Source: Gemmatimonadota bacterium
GTDB lineage: Bacteria > Gemmatimonadota > Gemmatimonadetes > Longimicrobiales > Longimicrobiaceae
Direction of reading: 5' to 3'
DNA length: 10,763 bases
NCBI GenBank assembly: GCA_019348475.1
Contig: JAHWJJ010000107.1
Span: 1-10,763, forward strand
Shown here: positions 5,191-10,763 of the stretch, one piece after another
Layout of the letters: the number at the start of each line of letters is the position of its first letter
Numbering within the stretch: position 1 is the stretch's first letter
The notes under the pieces: generated by a model
Database searches by the model: none
Seen by the model: the letters and a program-made list of their open reading frames with translations, nothing else
What the model was told of the DNA's origin: nothing
Position numbers and translations under genes: made by a program

Positions 5191-8100
5191 ATGACGCAGA
5201 GGTCCGGCAGAACACCCCGGGCAGACGCCGCGGCCCGCTCCCCGTCCGGGTTCGCGCAGCCGCCCCTGGCTTCCGTGGAGTGGGATGCGGAGGGGCGCGT
5301 GACGCGCTGGAGCCCCGAGGCCGAGGCGCTGTTCGGCTGGCCCGCCGGCGAAGTGATGGGGCGCCGCGCCTCGGAGTGGCCGTTCGTCCATCCCGACGAC
5401 GCCCCGCAGGTGCGGCGCGTGTCGTCGGACCTGCGCGAGGGACGCGCACGGCAGACCTTCTCCGCCAACCGCAACCTGACCCGCGACGGCCGCGTGCTGC
5501 ACTGCGAGTGGTACAACACCGCGGTCACCGACGCGCAGGGGCACACGCTGGCGCAGCTGTCGCTGGTGCTGGACGTGACGGAACGCGTCCTGGCCGAGCA
5601 GCGGGCGGAGCGTGCCGCCGCACGGACGCGGCGGCTGCAGTCCCTTACCCGCGCGCTTTCGGAGGCCCTGACGCCGCCGCAGGTGGTGGCGGCGGTGATG
5701 GACCACGGCATCGCGGCGCTGGAGGCCGACGCCGGCGTCATGGTCCTGGTGGGCGACGACGGCGAGCACCTGGAGCTGGTGGAGCAGCGCGGGTATCCGG
5801 AGCGGGTGGGCGAGGAGTGGCGGCGCTTTCCGCTCAGCGCCGGCGTTCCCATCGCCGAAGCCGTGCGGCAGGGGGAGATCGTCGTCGTCGCCTCGCGCGA
5901 GGAGCGCGACCGCCGCTACCCGCAGCTGGACGGGCATGAGGTCGTCTACCCCGTCTCGCTGTCCGTCCCCCTGGTGGTGGAGGGCGAGCGGCTGGGCGCG
6001 ATGGGGCTGGGGTTCCGCGAAACGCGCGAGTTCTCCGCGGACGACCGCGCGCTGACGCTGGCGCTGGCGCGGCAGTGCGCGCAGGCGATCCGCCGCGCCC
6101 GCCTGTTCGCCGCCGAGGCCCGCGCCCGCGCCGCCGCCGAGCGTGCCCGCGCCGCGCTGGCGGAGGTGTTCCGGCAGGCGCCCGTGGCCATCTGCGTCAC
6201 GCGCGGGCCCGGGCACGTCTTCGAGCTCGCCAACCCGCTGTACCGCGAGCTGCTGGGGGGCCGCGATCCCACGGGACGGCCGGTGCGGCAGGTGCTGCCG
6301 GAGGTGGAGGGGCAGGGGCTGTTCGAGATCCTGGACCGCGTCTACGCCAGCGGCCGGCCGTTCACGGCCGACGCCTTTCGCATCCACTACGACCGCGCGG
6401 GGACGGGATCGCCGCAGGAGGCGTTCTTCAACCTGGTTTACCACCCCCTGCGCGATGAGCAGGGCACGGTGACGGGGCTGGTGACCGTGGCCACCGAGGT
6501 CACGGAGCAGGTGCAGGCGCGCAGGGCGGCGGAAGAAAGCGAGCGCCAGTTCCGCACCATGGCCGAGTCCATCCCCCAGCTGGCGTGGATGGCGGACGCG
6601 TCGGGCTCCATCTTCTGGTACAACCAGCGCTGGTACGACTACACCGGCACCACCCTGGAAACCATGCGCGGGTGGGGGTGGCAGGCGGTGCACGACCCCG
6701 AGCAGGTGGAGCGGGTGACGGAGCGGTTCCGGCGCGCCGTGCAGGCCGAAGAGCCGTGGGAGGACACCTTTCCCCTGCGCGGCCGCGACGGCACCTTTCG
6801 CCGCTTTCTTTCCCGCGCCCTTCCCGTGCGCGACGACGAAGGGCGGGTGGTGCGCTGGTTCGGCACCAACACCGACGTCGAAGAGCAGCTGCGGGCCGAG
6901 GAGGCGCGCGCGGCGCTGCTGCGCGAGGCGCAGGCCGCGCGCGGCGCGGCGGAAGAGGCCAACCGCGCCAAGTCGGTGTTCCTGGCCACCATGAGCCACG
7001 AGATCCGCACCCCCATCAACGCCGTGATCGGGTACGCGGACCTGCTGGACATGGGGGTGCAGGGGGGGCTCAGCGAGGGCCAGCGAGCTTACCTGGCCCG
7101 CATCCGGGCCAGCAGCCAGCACCTGCTGGGGCTGGTGAACGACGTGCTGGACTTCGCCAAGATCGAGGCGGGGGAGATGGGCTTCGACCCCCGCCGCACG
7201 GAGCTGCGCGCCTCCGTCGCCGAGGCGGTGGCCATGGTGGCCCCGCAGGCGGGCGCGGCCGGCGTGGCCCTGCGCGAAGAGCCGTGCCCCCCCGGCGCCG
7301 CCTGCCTGGCGGACCCCGACCGGGTGCGGCAGATCCTGCTGAACCTGCTCTCCAACGCCATCAAGTTCACCCGTCCCGGCGGGCGCATCACCGTTCGGTG
7401 CGTGCCGCACGCGGAGCCGCAGGGGGACGCCGCCCCCGCCGGGCCGGGCCCGTGGGCGTGCATCCAGGTGCGCGACACGGGGATCGGCATTCCGGCGGAG
7501 CAGCTGGCGCGCGTGTTCGAGCCCTTTACGCAGGTGGACGACACGCACACGCGCGAGGCGGGGGGCACCGGGCTGGGGCTGGCCATCAGCCGCCGCTTCG
7601 CCCGGCTGATGGGGGGCGAGCTCACGGCCCGCAGCCAGCCCGGCGAGGGCTCGTCGTTCTCGCTCTGGCTCCCCGCCGCCCCGGCGGAGGCGGAGGCGGA
7701 GGCGGGCGCCGGATCCCCTGCGGAAGCCCCCTTCTGGCCCGCGGCCGCCGAGGTGCCGGGACTGCGGGATGCGGGGCGGCTGCTGGAGGCGAACCCGGAC
7801 CGGGTGGTGCAGGCGTGGGCCCGGCGGGTGTACGCCGACCCGGGAATCCCGCACGCGCACGGGCTGGACCGGGCGCGGCTGGAGGACCACACGCCGACGC
7901 TGGTGATGGAGATCGGCCGCGCGCTCACCATCCTGGACGCCACCGGCGGCGCGCCGCTGATGTTGCGCGACGGCGAGAGCATCCAGCGCACGCTGGCGCA
8001 GCTGCACGGGGTGCAGCGCGCGCGCCTGGGATTCGCGGCGGACGAGATCCGCCGCGAGTACGCCATCCTGGTGGAGGAGATGGAGGAGCTGCTGCGCCGC

Positions 8101-8232
8101 GAGCTCCCCGCCCGCACCCCCGCCGATCCCCGGCCCATCGCCGCCATGGTGCGGCGGATCATGGACCGCGTGCTGCGCATCGCGCTGGAGAGCCACGCGG
8201 GGTTCCCGGGGCGTGAGCGGGTGAAGGGGTGA
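5191..8232 (+). CDS. Soluble PAS-GAF-PAS-PAS sensor histidine kinase with C-terminal RsbRD_N-like domain
   Basis: The product has 1013 residues and no membrane segment or signal peptide. Domains in order: PAS (about 25-135, with the WSPEAEALFGW and HPDD hallmarks), GAF (about 150-305), PAS (about 320-440), PAS (about 450-565, WYDYTG), a short Ala-rich coiled coil, HisKA with phospho-acceptor His603 in FLATMSHEIRTPINAVIG, and HATPase_c. The HATPase has its N-box with Asn718 and Asn722, DTGIGIP from 762, GGTGLGLAI from 791, and GEGSSFSLWLP. After an acidic Ala/Glu linker, residues about 855-1000 are helical with LLEANPDRVVQAWARR and later EEMEELLRREL. This resembles the RsbRD_N module of stressosome RsbR-like proteins. 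No receiver domain is attached and no response regulator lies nearby, so the partner is unknown. The ATG at 5191 is chosen because the upstream open frame overlaps the hydrolase N-terminus; its ribosome binding site is poor. The stop codon falls inside an octamer repeat. Confidence 0.9.
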   Translation: MTQRSGRTPRADAAARSPSGFAQPPLASVEWDAEGRVTRWSPEAEALFGWPAGEVMGRRASEWPFVHPDDAPQVRRVSSDLREGRARQTFSANRNLTRDGRVLHCEWYNTAVTDAQGHTLAQLSLVLDVTERVLAEQRAERAAARTRRLQSLTRALSEALTPPQVVAAVMDHGIAALEADAGVMVLVGDDGEHLELVEQRGYPERVGEEWRRFPLSAGVPIAEAVRQGEIVVVASREERDRRYPQLDGHEVVYPVSLSVPLVVEGERLGAMGLGFRETREFSADDRALTLALARQCAQAIRRARLFAAEARARAAAERARAALAEVFRQAPVAICVTRGPGHVFELANPLYRELLGGRDPTGRPVRQVLPEVEGQGLFEILDRVYASGRPFTADAFRIHYDRAGTGSPQEAFFNLVYHPLRDEQGTVTGLVTVATEVTEQVQARRAAEESERQFRTMAESIPQLAWMADASGSIFWYNQRWYDYTGTTLETMRGWGWQAVHDPEQVERVTERFRRAVQAEEPWEDTFPLRGRDGTFRRFLSRALPVRDDEGRVVRWFGTNTDVEEQLRAEEARAALLREAQAARGAAEEANRAKSVFLATMSHEIRTPINAVIGYADLLDMGVQGGLSEGQRAYLARIRASSQHLLGLVNDVLDFAKIEAGEMGFDPRRTELRASVAEAVAMVAPQAGAAGVALREEPCPPGAACLADPDRVRQILLNLLSNAIKFTRPGGRITVRCVPHAEPQGDAAPAGPGPWACIQVRDTGIGIPAEQLARVFEPFTQVDDTHTREAGGTGLGLAISRRFARLMGGELTARSQPGEGSSFSLWLPAAPAEAEAEAGAGSPAEAPFWPAAAEVPGLRDAGRLLEANPDRVVQAWARRVYADPGIPHAHGLDRARLEDHTPTLVMEIGRALTILDATGGAPLMLRDGESIQRTLAQLHGVQRARLGFAADEIRREYAILVEEMEELLRRELPARTPADPRPIAAMVRRIMDRVLRIALESHAGFPGRERVKG

Positions 8233-8268
8233 AGGGGTGAAGGGGTGAAGGGGTGAACGGGTGAACGT
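8213..8268. repeat. Octanucleotide tandem repeat at the kinase stop codon
   Basis: There are seven consecutive eight-base units: GTGAGCGG, four exact GTGAAGGG (8221-8252), GTGAACGG and GTGAACGT. The kinase ends V-K-G-stop, read from GTGAAGGG plus the first bases of the next unit (TGA at 8230-8232). Because the stop arises within the first two exact units, gain or loss of later units leaves the protein unchanged. The unit length is not a multiple of three. Confidence 0.9.
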
Positions 8269-8292
8269 GGGGTGAAGGCCCTGGAACGAAAC

Positions 8293-8346
8293 TGTCGTTC
8301 CGAGGGAGGCGCCGCGGGATCTGTGGCCGTGCAGGATTCCGGCGCC
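8293..8346 (+). repeat. Short interspersed element, copy A
   Basis: It starts TGTCGTTCCGAGGGAGGCGC and ends GGCGCC. Read in reverse complement, 8843-8898 begins TGTCATCCGGAGGAAGGCGC, contains GATCTG at the matching place and also ends GGCGCC. By hand alignment about 40 of 54 positions agree. The element may continue to about 8371 (GAGCGAGGAATCTGCTCACC), which repeats the TTCCG...GGA(A)TCTG theme of its first half. The general TGTC-ATTCCGAG form recalls intergenic repeats seen in several phyla. Confidence 0.6.
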
Positions 8347-8842
8347 GAGCGAGGAATCTGCTCACCCATGCTCGTAGCCAGCCGCGCGCCGGGACTCATA
8401 CCGGATTGCGGAGGATCGTTCTGGAATCGCGCCGGAGAACCCGTCACGTCCCAGCGGGCAAACTCGATGCGACGAGGAAATGCGATGGGAAGCGGGCTCC
8501 CCGCCTGAGCGGGGAATCCGCCGCAGGGAAAGCGGTAAGCCCCGTCTCGGCTCCCTGCGCTCGCCGAACGGGGGTTTCGACGGACCCGGCTACCGGTCCG
8601 TGCTGGATCGATGCGGGTGCGACGGCCGGAGGCGGACCGGACGCGCTCGGCAGGATGGCGGCGTCCCCTGGTAAAGAGGATGCTGCCGGCGAGGGGACGG
8701 GATCCGCATTTTTTGGATGGGCAGGGATCGAGGTGGCGCGACTGGTGCCCGCCGGGGCAGATCATCCACCCGATCGCGATCTGTAAAAGGCAGCCCCGGC
8801 TGGACGCTGGTGGTATCACCCGGCGGGACCGGGTCCACGGAC

Positions 8843-8898
8843 GGCGCCGCTCACGCGCAGGACCCCAGATCGCGCGGGGCGCCTTCCTCCGGATGACA
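8843..8898 (-). repeat. Short interspersed element, copy B (inverted)
   Basis: This is the reverse-strand partner of the element at 8293-8346, read from 8898 down to 8843. Shared blocks are TGTC, GAGG, AGGCGCC, GATCTG, TGC and the terminal CGGCGCC. The two copies bracket about 500 bp of gene-free sequence. No transposase or target duplication was found. Confidence 0.55.
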
Positions 8899-8952
8899 AC
8901 ACGGACGACTTCGCCTGCAGCGACGAAAGAAATCTGCCTCACAATAGCCAGC

Positions 8953-8987
8953 GAGCCAGCAGAGTTCTGAACGAACTCCGCTGGCTC
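8953..8987. terminator. Long hairpin between convergent genes, possible terminator
   Basis: GAGCCAGC (8953-8960) pairs with GCTGGCTC (8980-8987) and GAGTTC (8962-8967) with GAACTC (8973-8978). There is one A-C mismatch and a five-base loop, TGAAC. This is the strongest hairpin in the gap and lies 83 bases after the minus-strand DUF5916 stop. Neither side has an immediate T tract; the plus strand has TTTCTTCTTCC at about 9009. It may end transcription of the DUF5916 gene or be a repetitive palindrome. Confidence 0.45.
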
Positions 8988-9069
8988 TGCCGGCTGTGGG
9001 GGGACCCGTTTCTTCTTCCTGAACCGGACTACCGTCGCACGTGCATCCCGCGCCTGTGCGCCTGCGCGT

Positions 9070-10763
9070 TCAGGGGTTCAGCCAGTAGCTCACCTTCAGC
9101 ACCAGCACGTTGTCCGGCTGCGCGTTGAACAGCGCGCGGCGGTCGCGGCCCATGCTGAAGTCGCCCACGTACGGAGCAAAGTCCCTGCGGTCCTGCTGCC
9201 ACGCCAGGTACATGGTGCTTCCCGGCCGCCACTCCCACCGCAGCACCGCGTTGCCGCGCAGGCTGCGCAGGTTGAAGTCGCGGTTGGGGACGAAGAAGCG
9301 CGGCTTGCCGGCGCCCGTCCCCTCGGGGTACACAAAGTACCCGCCCTCGGTGTCTTCCAGCGCGCCCAGGTCCTCGCCGTACTTCAGGAACTGGAAGGTG
9401 CGCGGCGCCGCCAGCTCCGCCGGCGTGCCGTAGTCGGCGCTGGCCAGGAACGGCTGCGCGTACACCTGCAGCGACAGGTCCGGCGTAAAGGTCACGTTCA
9501 GCCGCGTCTCAAGCGCCAGCTGCGTCTGGTCCAGCTCCGAAAGAATGTAGCGCCGGTTGAACGTGTTCACCGCCGCCGCGTCGGCGCGCGACGTGATGTA
9601 CTGCGCCGCGGCGTGCACCCGCGCCACGATCGGCGTCAGGGTCAGGCTCCACCGCGGCGACGGGCGCACCGATACCGAGGTGCCCGCCTGGAAGGTCCAC
9701 CCGCCCTCGTCGTCCCTCTGGTAGAAGCCAAAGCCGCCGCCCGATACCTTCTTGCGCTCGTCCGAGTTCACCGAGCCGCTCACGCGCCGGTTGGCCGGGC
9801 GCCGCGCCAGCGGCCCGCCCCAGGTAAGGCGGTCGTCCACGGAGCCGGCCAGGGTGGTGCCCAGGGTGATGCTGCCGCTCCAGAAGTTCAGCAGCTGCCC
9901 GAACCCCGCCAGCTGGAAGTTGTTGTAGATGTGGTCGCCGTCGTAGTTCCACTCGCCGCGGGCGTAGCTGTTGAACTGGTAGAAGCGGAACGTCTTCCCC
10001 GGCCGGTTCTCGGTGTACGACAGCGTGCCCTGCAGGTCCGCCCGGTTGCCCCGGTACTGGAACCCCATGTCGTTCACCTCGTACCCCGGGGTGATGGTGC
10101 CCACCAGCAGGGTGGGACGCCAGTGCCGCCCCTTGCGGTACGAGAGCTGGAACTCGCTGGCCAGCCCGGACAGCGACGTGCGCGTGCTGTCGAAGCGCAC
10201 CCGGTCCTGGTCCGGCCGCTGAAAGTAGTGGAACGGGAATACCTGCTGCGTGCGCGAGAGGGCGCGGCGGTCGCCGCGCACGTGGCTCCCCGACAGGAAG
10301 CCCGTGAGCTGCCACACGCGGTTGGCCCACTGGTGGCGAAAGTCCACCCCGCCGCTGTACGCGGCCGAGTGCAGGCGCGCCCGCAGCGGGTCCTCGTCCA
10401 GGTCGCGGTTCACGGCCGTGAGCAGCCCGCCCACCACCGTCTGGCCGGCGCGCAGGTCGCGGCGCACCCGGCCCACGAAGTAGTGGCTGAACGGCTCCAC
10501 CGCCTGCGAGCCTCGCAGCGAATCGCCCTCCGCGCCAACGCTGATGAAGCGCGCCTCCTCGCGGTTGGTGAGGGCGCTCAGCAGCCCCATCGACCAGCCG
10601 CCGCGCGTGCGCCCGGAGATCTTGGCGGCGCCCAGGATGCGGGTTTCGCCCGGCACGTCGGCCAGCCGGTGCCCCACCGGCACCTGCGGCGCGCGCCCGA
10701 TGCGGCGCGAGTAGAAGGCCGTGTTGCCGCCGCCCGTGCCGAAGTTGAACAGCTCGGCGCCCT
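9070..10763 (-). CDS. DUF5916 outer-membrane beta-barrel protein, N-terminus outside the window
   Basis: The visible 563 residues are the C-terminal part; the frame stays open to the window edge (FNFGTGGGNTAFYSRRIGR before the internal GTG at 10683), so the gene starts beyond the window. The stretch SRRIGRAPQVP, then VPGETRILGAAKISGRTRGG and WSMGLLSALTNRE, is characteristic of DUF5916. In full-length members an N-terminal CBM9-like domain usually precedes it. The remainder alternates short amphipathic strands with turns (for example YTENRPGKTFRFYQFNSYA and LSLQVYAQPFLASADYG) and ends VLKVSYWLNP, as expected of a barrel inserted in the outer membrane. Gemmatimonadota and Bacteroidota often carry many such genes; uptake or binding of carbohydrate or peptide ligands has been suggested, but the function is not established. 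It converges with the kinase gene across the repeat-rich gap. Confidence 0.88.
   Translation of the reverse strand, partial: GAELFNFGTGGGNTAFYSRRIGRAPQVPVGHRLADVPGETRILGAAKISGRTRGGWSMGLLSALTNREEARFISVGAEGDSLRGSQAVEPFSHYFVGRVRRDLRAGQTVVGGLLTAVNRDLDEDPLRARLHSAAYSGGVDFRHQWANRVWQLTGFLSGSHVRGDRRALSRTQQVFPFHYFQRPDQDRVRFDSTRTSLSGLASEFQLSYRKGRHWRPTLLVGTITPGYEVNDMGFQYRGNRADLQGTLSYTENRPGKTFRFYQFNSYARGEWNYDGDHIYNNFQLAGFGQLLNFWSGSITLGTTLAGSVDDRLTWGGPLARRPANRRVSGSVNSDERKKVSGGGFGFYQRDDEGGWTFQAGTSVSVRPSPRWSLTLTPIVARVHAAAQYITSRADAAAVNTFNRRYILSELDQTQLALETRLNVTFTPDLSLQVYAQPFLASADYGTPAELAAPRTFQFLKYGEDLGALEDTEGGYFVYPEGTGAGKPRFFVPNRDFNLRSLRGNAVLRWEWRPGSTMYLAWQQDRRDFAPYVGDFSMGRDRRALFNAQPDNVLVLKVSYWLNP

Larger units (their letters stand above)
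8269..9069. other. 800-bp intergenic region without a convincing gene
   Basis: Open frames here translate to low-complexity R/G/P/A sequence with no recognisable domain and no ribosome binding site. The region holds several inverted repeats. GGAACGA/TCGTTCC (8283-8289 with 8295-8301) and TCCCCGC/GCGGGGA (8498-8504 with 8509-8515) are compact. CCCCGT/ACGGGG (8540-8545 with 8568-8573), CCGGTCCG/CGGACCGG (8593-8600 with 8633-8640) and CGTCCCCT/AGGGGACG (8662-8669 with 8692-8699) have longer loops. A T6 run follows the last of these ten bases later (8709-8714). Two inverted copies of a short element lie near its ends. It looks like an accumulation of interspersed repeats between convergent genes. 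Confidence 0.6.

Noticed and set aside
7680..8232. Receiver or HPt domain at the kinase C-terminus (hybrid kinase)
   Set aside because: There is no receiver acidic pocket with the Asp-Thr-Lys pattern, and the helical tail lacks an HPt-type histidine motif. It fits an RsbRD_N-like domain better.
8272..8970. Several 60-125 residue open frames in the gap after the kinase
   Set aside because: The translations are Arg/Gly/Ala/Pro-rich without motifs, no ribosome binding sites are present, and the region is made of repeats and hairpins.
1..10763. Defence system, biosynthetic cluster, prophage or insertion sequence
   Set aside because: None of the seven genes carries nuclease, transposase, integrase, synthetase or toxin-antitoxin hallmarks.

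Overview
This is a GC-rich bacterial window (about 70% G+C by eye) carrying seven protein genes, one c-di-GMP-I-type riboswitch and several families of intergenic repeats. The gene set points to Gemmatimonadota, most likely a Longimicrobium-like member. The clues are a DUF5916 outer-membrane protein, a soluble multi-PAS histidine kinase, a TAP-like secreted hydrolase, and gene gaps filled with GC-rich hairpin repeats. This assignment is inference from gene content, not from a marker gene. No tRNA, rRNA, CRISPR array, transposase or phage gene is visible.

Left part (1-2406), all plus strand. A truncated hairpin repeat at the window edge is followed by a Rid-family protein (80-571). That protein has alanine where RidA enamine/imine deaminases have their catalytic arginine. 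A terminator-like hairpin follows at 655-696. A leader without genes then runs into a well-preserved GEMM / c-di-GMP-I riboswitch (about 978-1078), 12 bases ahead of a secreted M23 (LytM-type) zinc endopeptidase (1091-1702). The layout suggests that cell-wall cutting is tied to the c-di-GMP level. A DUF2721 membrane protein (1822-2406) follows, separated by two GC-rich hairpins.

Middle part (2407-5190). Two imperfect tandem copies of a roughly 222/204-bp intergenic repeat (2426-2851) each contain a CCTCCCCC/GGGGGAGG hairpin. A third copy of that hairpin sits at position 1. Two minus-strand genes follow: a small cysteine-rich, probably metal-binding protein (2908-3177) and, upstream of it, a secreted alpha/beta hydrolase of the S33/TAP type (3266-5002). 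The hydrolase has a complete Ser-Asp-His triad and an added C-terminal beta-rich domain. A 188-bp divergent spacer separates it from the next gene.

Right part (5191-10763). A cytoplasmic 1013-residue histidine kinase (PAS-GAF-PAS-PAS-HisKA-HATPase) carries an all-helical C-terminal domain resembling RsbRD_N, a module better known at the N-terminus of stressosome RsbR-like proteins. Its stop codon lies inside an octanucleotide tandem repeat (8213-8268). About 800 bp without a convincing gene follows; it holds two inverted, about 74% similar copies of a short interspersed element and a long hairpin (8953-8987). The 3' part of a minus-strand DUF5916 outer-membrane beta-barrel gene fills the right end and runs off the window.

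The sequence does not support a clear new multi-gene system. The points most worth following are the riboswitch-controlled peptidase, the kinase with the RsbRD-like tail, and the repeat families, two of which lie exactly at gene 3' ends.
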